Part shown: positions 34,059-42,961 of the stretch, one piece after another | Position numbering within the stretch: position 1 is the first letter of the stretch | How the letters are laid out: each line of letters begins with the position of its first letter | Assembly (NCBI RefSeq): GCF_011759385.1 | Contig: NZ_JAARLY010000007.1 | Coordinates: 1-64,000 of the forward strand | Direction of reading: 5' to 3' | DNA length: 64,000 nucleotides | DNA from: Oleiagrimonas sp. C23AA | GTDB taxonomy: Bacteria > Pseudomonadota > Gammaproteobacteria > Xanthomonadales > Rhodanobacteraceae | Notes under the pieces: model-generated | Seen by the model: only the letters and a program-made list of their open reading frames with translations | Databases searched by the model: none | Told to the model about the DNA's origin: nothing | Program-made: the position numbers and the translations under genes

Positions 34059-34780
34059 CTTCTTATCGTAAATCCCATATCGGAGCTGGGGTCGGCGAAC
34101 GCTACGATGCTAAACACGCGATTCGTGTTGATGCGTTAATATGGAATGATTTCGTCAAGCCACAGGTACGGAAGGAATTCGAACATGCTGCGAGTGAGGG
34201 TGCAGCATCCTATCTTGACTTCGCTTGCGGTACCGGTCGTTTGCTGAAGCTTGGCCACACCGTATTCGGCGAGTCAGTTGGGATCGACATCTCCGAAAAC
34301 ATGCTGATGGTGGCTCAAAGGCGTGTGCCGGACGCTCAGCTCAAGTGCGTAGATGTTACACGTTCGCCGCCATCGGACATCGGCTGCTTTGACTGTGTAA
34401 GCATGTTCCGGTTTATCCTCAATGCTGAGCCTGAGCTGCGTCGCGACGCCTTGAAATGGATTGCGGACCATATGAACCGAGGTGCCACGCTGATTGTCAA
34501 CAACCATCGAAACAGCGCTAGCATCAGTGGCTTTTTTAGTAGGCTCGCGTTCTGGTTACCCAAAGACGCGAAAAATATTCTGTCTCGACGCGAAATGGTA
34601 GAAATATTGCGCGTGGCGGGATTCAGTTTAGTGCGATGCGAAGGTTTTCGCATATTGCCGAGTATATTTGGGCGGCCTTTGTTCGGTCGCAAGTTGCAGG
34701 TAAGAGGCGAGAGACTTTGTAGGCGAATGGGGCTTGGACGTTTCGGCGCCGAGCTGGTTATGGTTGCTATGCGGGATTGA
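34055..34780 (+). CDS. Class I SAM-dependent methyltransferase
   Basis: A 241-residue Rossmann methyltransferase. Motif I is YLDFACGTGRLL (about 53-64), with the acidic loop SVGIDISENML and a post-I region CVDVTRSPPSDIGCFD. A C-terminal helical part is rich in basic residues (GRPLFGRKLQVRGERLCRR). It is the last gene of the rightward glycan operon and coupled to the kinase-like gene by ATGA. It could cap or decorate the glycan; the target is unknown. It is AT-richer than its flanks. Confidence 0.82.
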   Translation: MTSYRKSHIGAGVGERYDAKHAIRVDALIWNDFVKPQVRKEFEHAASEGAASYLDFACGTGRLLKLGHTVFGESVGIDISENMLMVAQRRVPDAQLKCVDVTRSPPSDIGCFDCVSMFRFILNAEPELRRDALKWIADHMNRGATLIVNNHRNSASISGFFSRLAFWLPKDAKNILSRREMVEILRVAGFSLVRCEGFRILPSIFGRPLFGRKLQVRGERLCRRMGLGRFGAELVMVAMRD

Positions 34781-34806
34781 TGATTCGTGGCTGCCGTCTT
34801 TCATGC

Positions 34807-36060
34807 TTAGGTTTTGAAGCCTTTGAGTTGTTGCTCTCTGCGAGACGCCACGATAAGAATGGCTCCTGCTAATGCCATGCTCCATTCAGCGCAGGCCAAA
34901 GAGGTCAGCATCCCAGCCGTGCCAAGTCTGGGCGTAAGAAGGAATGCTGCCAATGTCAGTACTCCTACGCCGGAGGCTTCAAAACCCACACGCATCCAAA
35001 CCTTGCCGGAAGCCATCAACACATTTCCCTCAACTAGGCGCAAAGTCATTCCTGGCACGGCTAAACACAACCAGCGCAGGGTTTGCCCGAGGCCATGGTA
35101 CTTAGGGCCGAAAAATCCATCTAACAGCGGTGCAGCAAACCACAATGCCATTGACAAGAAAAAGCCGTAGATCATAGCCACGCTAAACATCCAGCGCAGC
35201 AAGTGTGCATTGCGGCGTTGCTCTACCCGATTTTCCCGAAACATGCGCGGGAGTGCGGCCAAGATCATGGCAATGACGGGCAACGTGATTGCCCCGATTA
35301 CGCGCGTGCCCACTGCATACATGCCGGCTGCACCAAGGGGCAGTAATTTGGCTGCCAATGTCTTGTCCAATTCGGATGGCCCGGCTTTGCTGATGTTGAT
35401 TGCAGCATAACCCGCGCTCTCGCGCACTTGACGCGTAATGGGAAGATGCCAGAGGCGCAATTCTGGCCATGGAGCCGGTATTGTGGTTGCTCCAAAAAAC
35501 AAGGCAATAAGTGAAGCGGCGAGGTATCCGTAGGCATACCCTTCAAGTGGTGCGGAGGGTTGCATCAAGAAGACTGTCGTCGCTGCCAAGAGGCGTAGGG
35601 CAAGTGGCAGAATTGTCAATAGCTGCGAACGCGCCGTACGTCCCAACGCAAGATGCTCGATAGCCATCAAATTGAATAATGGTTGTAGCCACAGTTCGGT
35701 GATGCCGATGGCTAGAAGCACCTGCAAAACGGCTCCACTTTCACGCAGCACTTGAGTGCAAATCAGCAGGTAGATCACCAGCAAGAAGCCACCAGCGAGT
35801 AAGGTCGTCGGTATTGAGTAAGACAGTACCGCTTGGCGTCGTGACGGCTCGCGCGAAACCTCACCCAATAGCACCAAGTGCGTCCCGAACGTGGACAACG
35901 TTCCCAGAATTACCGCCAGCGAGGTGATACCCGCGAACGCGCCGAACAGCTGCGGTCCGAGCATACGTGCAACCAGCAGGAGAGTGCCCGCCTGCACGAC
36001 CAGTCGACCGCCTAGAACGAAACTTGTGCGGATGGTGGCGTGCGCGATAGGACCTTTCAT
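34807..36060 (-). CDS. Wzx-like polysaccharide flippase (MOP superfamily)
   Basis: A 417-residue integral membrane protein with about 12-14 hydrophobic helices. The N-terminus FVLGGRLVVQAGTLLLVARMLGP is typical of Wzx/RfbX oligosaccharide-lipid flippases, and a conserved central stretch SKAGPSELDKTLAAKLLP matches the family. It would flip an undecaprenyl-linked glycan to the periplasm. The start at 36060 (MKGPIAHAT) is preferred over an upstream in-frame ATG at 36093. It converges on the methyltransferase gene. Confidence 0.82.
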   Translation of the reverse strand: MKGPIAHATIRTSFVLGGRLVVQAGTLLLVARMLGPQLFGAFAGITSLAVILGTLSTFGTHLVLLGEVSREPSRRQAVLSYSIPTTLLAGGFLLVIYLLICTQVLRESGAVLQVLLAIGITELWLQPLFNLMAIEHLALGRTARSQLLTILPLALRLLAATTVFLMQPSAPLEGYAYGYLAASLIALFFGATTIPAPWPELRLWHLPITRQVRESAGYAAINISKAGPSELDKTLAAKLLPLGAAGMYAVGTRVIGAITLPVIAMILAALPRMFRENRVEQRRNAHLLRWMFSVAMIYGFFLSMALWFAAPLLDGFFGPKYHGLGQTLRWLCLAVPGMTLRLVEGNVLMASGKVWMRVGFEASGVGVLTLAAFLLTPRLGTAGMLTSLACAEWSMALAGAILIVASRREQQLKGFKT

Positions 36061-36160
36061 CGACGTTGGTCGTTCATGCCGCCACTCGGGCAATCTAGAA
36101 GCCCGGAGTGACGTGGATCGTTAGGGTATAGCCATGCTGTTGACTGTAACGCCATGGCCG

Positions 36161-38191
36161 TTAACGCGAATTCAGCAGCGATTTCAGGGTGGCAATGCTG
36201 CCGTCCAGTCGCCCGCCATAGTTTAAGGTCCGGAGCTGTTGCAATGCTTGGCGCGCCTGCTTGTTCTTCCCTAAAACGATCAGCATGCGTACTAGGGTGA
36301 TCCGGTAGTTGGGCTCATTGGGTGCGGCATGCGCGGCGGCTTCGGCCATGCGCAGTCCCAGCGTCTTGTCATCGAGCACATTCCATGCGTAGTCGGAGTA
36401 ACTTGCCAGCAGGCGTGGTGAGCGGTGCGGATGGGACAGCGCTGCAAGGAAAGCTTGCACCACGTGTTGCTTGGACAGGTGGCAGTTGCCCTCGATCTGG
36501 CACTTCGTCAATGCTGCCAGTGAACTGACATCTTCCACCCCGGCGTCGCGCTTGCGCAGCTTGGCGATCATACTGTCCCACCACGTCTCTTTGATCGGCC
36601 GATGCATGCGGGCGTTGAAGAAGATCAAAGCTTGTTCTGGAAGGATGGTTGAGTCGGGCAGTTTGGCAGCCCGCTCCAGCGGCGCGTACACCATGTGGGT
36701 GAACACCGAGCTGGGATCGTAGTGCGAGTAGATGATGTAGGTACGGCCCAGGCTGTACTGCGCGCGCGGTGAATTCGGAGCGCGGCTGGCAAGATCCTGC
36801 GCCAGCGATACGGGGTTGCTCCAGGCCATGGCCGTGGTTGCGGTCTGGGCGGTCCAGAACAGCAGCAGTCCTGCCAGCAGCACGTAGCGAGGCAGACTGC
36901 CCGGAAGGTGTTTCGGTACACCCCGAAGTGACCATGCCTCGCCATCGGCAGTGCGCGGCGCAGCCAATAGCGGCACAACCGCAAGCAATAAGCCGAAGCT
37001 GGCGAAGTAATTGCGATGCTCGTAGATCAGCTCAAGCGGCAGGATGGTGCCGGTGAGCAGGTGGCAGCCGAAGAAGAGCAGCAGGCCCAGTGAGACCAGC
37101 GGTAGCCGCTTGCGCAGGGCGATGGCACCAACCAGCAGTGCCAGAATGCCGAGCACGCTCGGTAACGTGGTCCATGGGTGCAGAAGGTTTTGCGAGATCG
37201 TGAAGTTGTCGTGGTAGAACGACAGCGCGTGCGGCGTGGGGAGGAAAGTCCACATCATGTAGTCGAGCACGATGCGTGCTTCGCTCAGCAATCGTTCGCC
37301 CAGCGTGAAGTCGCGGGTGGCCCAGTCGGCCGGGTTCAGTACCTTGGGGATTTGCCAGGCAAGCCCGAGCGCCAAAGGCAGAAATAGGATCACCGTGAAC
37401 AGGCCAAGAATGCGTCGATCCGTGCCAGGCTTGGTGGCGTGACAGCCGCGAAACATGACCCACTCGATGAGGGCTGCATAGAGCGGCAACATCACGGCCG
37501 TTTCCTTGGCCAGCGCGCCGATGCCTGTGCCCGCGATGAGGCTGACACACGACAGCGCAAACCCGCCGGTGCGCCCGGAGAGCATTCGCATTCGTCCGGC
37601 GACGTAGCCGATCAGGCCGAGCAGCACAAACAGGTTGGCCAAGCTCTCCATGCGCTGCACCACGTACAGCACGGCGGTGATATTGATCGGCAGCAGCATC
37701 CAACCAGCGGCGATCAGCGCTGCCACGATACCTTCTTGTCGATAGTCTCCCTTCCTTGATTGCAGGGAAGGGGTGCGGAGGGGTGAAGTCTTGCCGCGAG
37801 GTTCTACCCCCTCCCAAGCTCCCCCTGCGTGAAGGGGGAGGAGCAACAGCTGGCGTGCGAGGAAAAACACGCACAGCCCATTCAACAGGTGAATGACCAC
37901 ATTGGTCAGCTTCATCCAATACGGATCAAGCCCAGTGAGCAGATAGTTGATGGCGAAGGTCAGCGTTGACAGGGGGCGTTTGAACTCGCTGGATGGTGAG
38001 GACAACGCCGCGCCGATCAGATCGGGCACGTTGAAGTGCTGGATATGCAGCGCGGTGTTGTCGACGATATTGGGGAAGTCATCGAACAGCCAGCCACCGC
38101 CAAGTCCGGGCCAGTAGACCAGCGCTGTCAGCAGCAGGGCTAGGCCCATTAGCAGGTAGGCCATGCCGGGGCGGAGAGTTGATGGGGTCAT
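36161..38191 (-). CDS. TMTC-like membrane/TPR protein, putative GT-C glycosyltransferase, with in-frame REP insertion
   Basis: A 676-residue protein. About 10-12 membrane helices fill residues 10-450 and a helical tail with TPR-like repeats follows (490-676). The first periplasmic loop has WLFDDFPNI (FDD at 36-38), resembling the Asp-containing loop of GT-C/TMTC mannosyltransferases. Residues about 116-154 are encoded by two REP-like palindromes in opposite orientation, giving a foreign loop (LHAGGAWEGVEPRG...) between two helices. It overlaps the upstream paralog by ATGA. It probably glycosylates periplasmic or pilus proteins, by analogy only. Confidence 0.75.
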   Translation of the reverse strand: MTPSTLRPGMAYLLMGLALLLTALVYWPGLGGGWLFDDFPNIVDNTALHIQHFNVPDLIGAALSSPSSEFKRPLSTLTFAINYLLTGLDPYWMKLTNVVIHLLNGLCVFFLARQLLLLPLHAGGAWEGVEPRGKTSPLRTPSLQSRKGDYRQEGIVAALIAAGWMLLPINITAVLYVVQRMESLANLFVLLGLIGYVAGRMRMLSGRTGGFALSCVSLIAGTGIGALAKETAVMLPLYAALIEWVMFRGCHATKPGTDRRILGLFTVILFLPLALGLAWQIPKVLNPADWATRDFTLGERLLSEARIVLDYMMWTFLPTPHALSFYHDNFTISQNLLHPWTTLPSVLGILALLVGAIALRKRLPLVSLGLLLFFGCHLLTGTILPLELIYEHRNYFASFGLLLAVVPLLAAPRTADGEAWSLRGVPKHLPGSLPRYVLLAGLLLFWTAQTATTAMAWSNPVSLAQDLASRAPNSPRAQYSLGRTYIIYSHYDPSSVFTHMVYAPLERAAKLPDSTILPEQALIFFNARMHRPIKETWWDSMIAKLRKRDAGVEDVSSLAALTKCQIEGNCHLSKQHVVQAFLAALSHPHRSPRLLASYSDYAWNVLDDKTLGLRMAEAAAHAAPNEPNYRITLVRMLIVLGKNKQARQALQQLRTLNYGGRLDGSIATLKSLLNSR
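37746..37842. repeat. Pair of REP-like palindromes inside a coding sequence
   Basis: A degenerate plus-orientation copy at 37746-37784 (CCCTTCC...GGAAGGGG...GGAGGGGTGA) faces a minus-orientation CTCCCCC-type copy at 37806-37842. The spacer CTTGCCGCGAGGTTCTAC resembles the spacer seen beside intergenic copies near 29.85 and 29.99 kb. The reading frame stays open through both, adding about 39 residues. It is the only copy set in the window within a plausible gene. Confidence 0.8.
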
Positions 38192-40239
38192 GCGTGGGCA
38201 GGTCCATGGGCAGAAGAAGACGCCGCGGCACGCAGGTTGGCGCGTAGCCGGGTCAGTTCATGGTGCCAGTAATGCTGGTGATGCAGTACCCAGGCGTGCA
38301 GGCTGGCCATGTTCCAGCCATGGTGCCGGTTTTCCAGGTGCAGACTATCGAGGTAGTTCAGGTGGGCAAGGCCCTGTGCTGGATAGCCGCAGCTGCCCAG
38401 TAGTGCGGCTTGTTGCAGGGCAATACCGTAGCGCGGTTGTTGTTTTAGCGCGTGGTTGAAGTCGGTCAACGCCAACGTGGCGTGGCCTTGCATCAATGCT
38501 ATCTGCCCCAGAATATGCCACAGATCCTGACGTCGTCCTGGTTGCGTGGCCAGTCGCGGGTTCTCAAGCCCGGCTGCTGCCAGGCGTTGTAATAACGGTA
38601 ATTGCAGTTGCGGGCATGGGGCGTGTTCACTCTGGGCCACGGCGCGCCCGAACCACGAGGTGATCAGGCTGCCTGCATCATGTGCATGACGCATGGCGTA
38701 TAGGGCGGCCTGCTCGGTACGGTGGGGGATATGCCCGGCGCGGCATTCCGCGGCCAGCAGGTTGAAGGCCAGCTGTATCTGATCGGGTTGGTGTGCCAGT
38801 GCCGGTTGCAGGCGGCGAATGGCCGCTTGTGGGTGGCCGCTGTTCAGGTCGGCTTGTGCGGCATAGACCTGCGCGCGCGGCGAGCGCGGATTGAGCGCGG
38901 CCCACGTCAGCGCCTGCTGGGCCTGGTTACCCCATAGCGAAGCGCGTAGGTAGGTCATACTCCCCAGTCCGGCCAGCAACAGTATGGCCAACACGGCTTT
39001 CAGGCGATGATCCAGCCCTGCTTTAGCGGCGTTTGTTCCGGGCATTTGTGGTACGCCGCATAGCCACAGCGCCAGCGGCCAGAACAGCAGCATGGCCGGA
39101 ATGTAGTTGCGATGCTCGAAATACAGTTCCAGTGGCACCAGGGTGGATTCCAGCACCTGGCCAGCCGCATAGAACAGCAGCGCCAGCGCCACGGCGGGCA
39201 GCCGCCGACGCAGTGCCAAGCCCGTGCCTACCCATACCAGCATGCCAACTATGGCTGGCAATGTGGTCCACGGTCGCCATAAAGCGGTGGAGAGCGGAAA
39301 CTGGTCATTGAAAAGGCCCGGCGTAAACGGCCGTGGCAGCCACAGTAATTTCAGGTAGTCCAGCAGCACCCGTGGCTCGGTCAGCAGGCGTTCGCCCAGT
39401 GTCCAGGGGCGGTTGCCCAGCGAGCTACGGGTTAGCGCCGGCACATAGGTATACAGAAGGCCGGCGATCAGCAGCAGGCTGGGCAACACGGCCAATAGCC
39501 TCATTGCCCAGCGGTAGTGCGATGAGGTCTTGGCGTCGGGTGGCTTGACCAGCGCGTCGCCGGCACGCAGCACCGTGGTTTCCAAGGTCAGTGCCAGTAA
39601 TGGCAGCAGGGCGCCGTTGGCCTTGCATAGCACGGCCAGTACGGTGCCAGCACCCAGTCCGCCAATGATCCAGGCCAGGCCGCCAGGTTGATGGTTGAGC
39701 AGACGGCGGCGCCCGTGCAGCCAAGCGAGTAGACCCAGCAGCTCGAAGGTGCCTGGCAACATCGCCTCGCGCTGCACGATATACAGCGTGGTCGAGACTA
39801 GCAGTGGGTGTAGTAGCCACAAGCCGGCGCCAAGCAGGCCCGCCAGGCGGATGCGCTGGCGCAATCGATGGTAAGTGGGGGCGGACGGGTGCAGATGCTG
39901 GCCCAGCGTATTGAGCAGTAGCGCCAGCAGCAGGCCATTGAGCAGATGCAGGGCAAGGTTGGTGCGCAGAAAGGGCGCTGGCATGGCGGGCCAGTTGCGC
40001 GCATCGAGCAGAAAGCTGAGCAGGGTCAGCGGGCGTCCTGTGGGGTCGGCCATACCCGAGGTGATATAGCGCCAGAAGGCCGGCCAGTTGTCCACCGGTC
40101 CGGGTGAGGCCAGTTTGGGCAGGTTGGCGTAATCGTCAAACAGAAAACCGCCATGCAAACCCGGGGCATAGCATAGCCAAGCAAACACCAGCAGCGCGGT
40201 GGTGATCAGCAGCACCGTGATGTAGGCGCGCACCTTCAT
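38188..40239 (-). CDS. TMTC-like membrane/TPR protein, putative GT-C glycosyltransferase
   Basis: A 683-residue paralog of the next gene, with the same layout: about 11 helices (10-440), a first-loop GGFLFDDYANLP motif, and a C-terminal TPR-like helical region (450-683). The matching inter-helix loop reads NTLGQHLHPSAPTYHRLRQRIR, with no REP sequence, which serves as a reference for the insertion in its paralog. ATG at 40239 is preferred over the GTG at 40242. It lies directly downstream of a pilin gene and terminator. Confidence 0.75.
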   Translation of the reverse strand: MKVRAYITVLLITTALLVFAWLCYAPGLHGGFLFDDYANLPKLASPGPVDNWPAFWRYITSGMADPTGRPLTLLSFLLDARNWPAMPAPFLRTNLALHLLNGLLLALLLNTLGQHLHPSAPTYHRLRQRIRLAGLLGAGLWLLHPLLVSTTLYIVQREAMLPGTFELLGLLAWLHGRRRLLNHQPGGLAWIIGGLGAGTVLAVLCKANGALLPLLALTLETTVLRAGDALVKPPDAKTSSHYRWAMRLLAVLPSLLLIAGLLYTYVPALTRSSLGNRPWTLGERLLTEPRVLLDYLKLLWLPRPFTPGLFNDQFPLSTALWRPWTTLPAIVGMLVWVGTGLALRRRLPAVALALLFYAAGQVLESTLVPLELYFEHRNYIPAMLLFWPLALWLCGVPQMPGTNAAKAGLDHRLKAVLAILLLAGLGSMTYLRASLWGNQAQQALTWAALNPRSPRAQVYAAQADLNSGHPQAAIRRLQPALAHQPDQIQLAFNLLAAECRAGHIPHRTEQAALYAMRHAHDAGSLITSWFGRAVAQSEHAPCPQLQLPLLQRLAAAGLENPRLATQPGRRQDLWHILGQIALMQGHATLALTDFNHALKQQPRYGIALQQAALLGSCGYPAQGLAHLNYLDSLHLENRHHGWNMASLHAWVLHHQHYWHHELTRLRANLRAAASSSAHGPAHA

Positions 40240-40269
40240 CACGTTGAGTACGGCCGAAACAGCACATAG

Positions 40270-40298
40270 AAAAAGGGCCGCACATGGCGGCCCTTTTT
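40270..40298. terminator. Bidirectional-looking terminator after the pilin gene
   Basis: AAAAAGGGCCGC-ACATG-GCGGCCCTTTTT forms a perfect stem with A and T tracts on either side, so it can act on either strand. It lies about 45 bp after the pilin stop codon and 30 bp before the next leftward gene, so most pilin transcripts probably end here. Confidence 0.85.
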
Positions 40299-40341
40299 AA
40301 AGTATATGGTCAAACCTGTAACGGTGCTTCCTTAAGAAGCA

Positions 40342-40809
40342 TCAACGGCAGGACGTCGGCAGGTATTTGCCAGGTACCTTAGTGCCTGCAACGGGCGCGG
40401 TGGTGCAGAACCAGTTGATGGTACCGCCGCTGGTTACTGGAGAGAGCGCGAGTTGAGTATTATTGATAGCCGAGTTGGCCTTGGCGCCATTGCCATTTGC
40501 AGCACCCGTGGTGCCATAACTAACCGTAATCAGGCCATTGGTCCCTACCGTCACGGTGCCTACATACTTGCCGCCGATGCTGGCCGGCTGAGACACGCCA
40601 GCATCGGCATTGGTGCCAGGCAGGGTACCGTTGGTGGTGTAGTATTCAGCTACTGCCGTTTTGGCTGAATCAGCCAGCACCGGCCCCTCGGAAACCTGCG
40701 AACGGATGACATAATTCTGGTACGCCGGAATGGCGATGGCCGCCAAGATGGCGATGATCGCGACGACGATCATCAGTTCGATCAGGGTGAAACCCTTCTG
40801 CATCTTCAT
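40342..40809 (-). CDS. pilA: Type IVa major pilin
   Basis: A 155-residue prepilin. The leader MKMQKG is cleaved before FTLIELMIVVAIIAILAA; Glu5 of the mature form is kept. The hydrophobic alpha-1 continues to AYQNYVIRSQVSEG. A C-terminal disulfide loop runs from WFC to the final SCR. It has a candidate RpoN promoter about 120 bp upstream and its own terminator. It is likely the major pilin because of that dedicated transcription unit; a second pilin lies 1.7 kb upstream. Confidence 0.92.
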   Translation of the reverse strand: MKMQKGFTLIELMIVVAIIAILAAIAIPAYQNYVIRSQVSEGPVLADSAKTAVAEYYTTNGTLPGTNADAGVSQPASIGGKYVGTVTVGTNGLITVSYGTTGAANGNGAKANSAINNTQLALSPVTSGGTINWFCTTAPVAGTKVPGKYLPTSCR

Positions 40810-41116
40810 GGTAATCCCTCTACTCGGAAAAGCTGGCTTGACGTTGAAATGCCCCCTGAGTCCCAGCTTGAGTCCGGCCCGGACTCGCCCCCCGTGACGC
40901 GAGGCCAGGGATGCCAGGTGCTCAAGACGTCCGCAGCACAGACCGTGCCATCGTCCGTCGGCGCTCTATTTCCGCACACTTGCGGCGCAATCGATTGTGC
41001 ACGCGGTCACGGACGGGAGCAAGCATGGGTAAGTCCTTGTGCCGCATCGGGGGCGCGTTCTATTGCTGGCGCGACGATCAAGGACATTCAGGGGCAGTTC
41101 GTGCCCTATTTCGTCA
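40810..41116. other. Pilin leader and promoter region
   Basis: No gene seen. It holds the candidate sigma-54 site at 40936-40950 and about 110 bp of leader. The remaining 160 bp up to the GT-C gene show no repeat and no further recognisable site. Confidence 0.55.
40936..40950 (-). promoter_or_regulatory. Candidate sigma-54 promoter of the pilin gene
   Basis: On the minus strand TGGCACG-GTCT-GTGC matches the -24/-12 consensus (TGGCACG-N4-TTGC) with one mismatch and the required GG-N10-GC spacing. Transcription would start near 40924, giving about 115 nt of leader. pilA is RpoN/PilR-dependent in Pseudomonas and other gammaproteobacteria, which supports the call. Confidence 0.65.
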
Positions 41117-42490
41117 CTATTGCGCCGCCTGCTTTGCTGCGTTGCGCTGCCGCGCTTTAGCAACGCCCAGGGTCACTGCGCGTAATGCGACCATGCAGAC
41201 GACCATCTGCAAGGCTCGAAACGGGATGGCGTAGCGAGGCTCGGCCTGCAGCAAGCTGTAGACGACGGTGGCGTACAGCAACACGGCAGCGGTGGCGTCA
41301 AGCGCGGATGATCCGGCGCGAGTGGCGCCCGCTTGTCGTTTGATCGCGACCAGTATCGTCCCGATCAACAAGAGAGCCGCCAACCAAGGGTTGAGGGCCC
41401 TGGTGATCGCTTCCAGTGCGCGCCAGGTGGGGTGGTTCCTGAAAGGGGAGTTCATGGTCGGGTAGACGTAAATGTCGCCTTGGCCAATTTGTATGTTCCA
41501 GCCCCAGAATTCGGTAGGTTTTTGCGCGATATACCACCATACGTAGCGCCAGGGGTGTTGCCCCATGCGGTCCATCATCTGCGACCAACCTGCCGGAAAG
41601 TCGCGGGCCATGGTGTGATATTCGGCGTCTATATCGTCAAGGATGGCTCGTCCTTGCGCGCTGCCATTGATCATCGCCCGGTAGGCCGGGTGGTATAGCG
41701 GCCAGCTGCCTTGTACCAGGTTCTGAAGGGCGCGGTTAGTGGATGAGGTCGCCTGGGGAGGGAGGCTGACGTTGCGTATCGACCAGGCGGCTGGCAGCGC
41801 CAGACTTGCTACCAGAAACAGGGCGGCAGCTTTGGTGGTGAGGTGACCTCTTGCGCGCAGCACCAAGGCCAGGCCAGCGCCCACTGGCAATAAAACCGCA
41901 TTGGTGAGCCCCGCCAAGCTCAAGGCAACCGCGCCTGCGATCAGGGGCGCGCGGTGCCTGGATGTGGCGAGCAATACGCCGAGCGTCAGCAGGAAGCCGG
42001 CCAGCGTCTCGGTCAGCAGATACGAACTGCTGGTGATCAAGTGGGGCCACACCGCGGTTAGCGCGCCGGCCGCCAACGCCCAGCCGAAGGGGAGGCAGCG
42101 ACGGGCGATGAGAAAACCAAGCCCAACGGTGGCGGCGCTTAGCAATGCCTGCGACAGAAGGATCGCTACATACCACGCTGATCCATCGCCCAGCCAGCTC
42201 ATCCAGAAGGCGAGGAAAGCAGGGTAGCCAGGGTCGCGATAACTGTCCGGCATCGGTACGGAGGGGGACGCCGCCTGATGCGAGAACGTAAGGTGATGAA
42301 CCAGGTTCCAGGCGTAAGCGTGATACTGGATTGCGTCGCCACGGATGGGATGGTAGACCATCGCCGTGCACACAAAATACAGGCGAAGGCCGGCGGCAAG
42401 CAGCAGCACGGCAGCCACCGCAAGATGCTTCCAGGTGAGACGTGGAAGAAGGTTGTTTCGAATGCTTTCCGTGCGAGCGGGATTTCCCAC
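41117..42490 (-). CDS. GT-C-type membrane glycosyltransferase (ArnT/PMT-like)
   Basis: A 457-residue protein with about ten helices. It starts at GTG, preceded by GGAG at a good distance. The first periplasmic loop holds HPIRGDAIQYHAYAWN and the second RDPGYPAFLAFWM, the acidic and RxP-Y patterns of GT39/GT83-like enzymes that take sugar from polyprenyl phosphate. It lies 37 bp downstream of a pilin gene on the same strand, so the two are probably co-transcribed. Pilin glycosylation is possible but unproven. Confidence 0.72.
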   Translation of the reverse strand: MGNPARTESIRNNLLPRLTWKHLAVAAVLLLAAGLRLYFVCTAMVYHPIRGDAIQYHAYAWNLVHHLTFSHQAASPSVPMPDSYRDPGYPAFLAFWMSWLGDGSAWYVAILLSQALLSAATVGLGFLIARRCLPFGWALAAGALTAVWPHLITSSSYLLTETLAGFLLTLGVLLATSRHRAPLIAGAVALSLAGLTNAVLLPVGAGLALVLRARGHLTTKAAALFLVASLALPAAWSIRNVSLPPQATSSTNRALQNLVQGSWPLYHPAYRAMINGSAQGRAILDDIDAEYHTMARDFPAGWSQMMDRMGQHPWRYVWWYIAQKPTEFWGWNIQIGQGDIYVYPTMNSPFRNHPTWRALEAITRALNPWLAALLLIGTILVAIKRQAGATRAGSSALDATAAVLLYATVVYSLLQAEPRYAIPFRALQMVVCMVALRAVTLGVAKARQRNAAKQAAQ

Positions 42491-42526
42491 GATGTCTCCA
42501 CTGCATTGATGTGTCAGTGGTGTAGG

Positions 42527-42961
42527 TTACCGGCAACTTGCAGGAAGGTATCGGGCCGGTAGCGAATGGGACCGGCACGTCCAGATAATGGAACCTGTCA
42601 GCGGCGTGGGAGATAGCTCAAGCGTCTGTCCGCTAAGCGAGCTGTTCACTTGGGCGCCGGCAAACGTCACCTTGATGACGCTGGACTGTAGTTCGACAGC
42701 GCTGACGTATTTCCCCGCAATGGAGCCCGCCGACGGCAGCCCCACCGATTCGTTTGAGGGCGGCAGCCGCCCCTTGTCGGCATAGAAATCCCAGATCGCC
42801 GTTTTGGCGCCGGTGGCCAGCACCATGCCTTCGGAGACTTGTGCGCGGATGACGTAGTTCTGATACGCCGGGATAGCGATGGCGGCCAGGATGGCGATGA
42901 TCGCGACGACGATCATCAGCTCGATCAGGGTGAAACCGGCGTGACGGCGGTAACGGGGCAT
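42527..42961 (-). CDS. Type IVa pilin, second copy
   Basis: A 144-residue prepilin with a longer basic leader (MPRYRRHAG before FTLIELMIVVAII). Alpha-1 is nearly identical to the other pilin through AYQNYVIRAQVSEG; the globular part differs, and it ends with a two-cysteine loop (WTC...SCR). A start at 42973 would add four residues. No sigma-54 site is apparent upstream, unlike the other pilin, so it may be a minor or alternative pilin expressed differently. Confidence 0.9.
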   Translation of the reverse strand: MPRYRRHAGFTLIELMIVVAIIAILAAIAIPAYQNYVIRAQVSEGMVLATGAKTAIWDFYADKGRLPPSNESVGLPSAGSIAGKYVSAVELQSSVIKVTFAGAQVNSSLSGQTLELSPTPLTGSIIWTCRSHSLPARYLPASCR

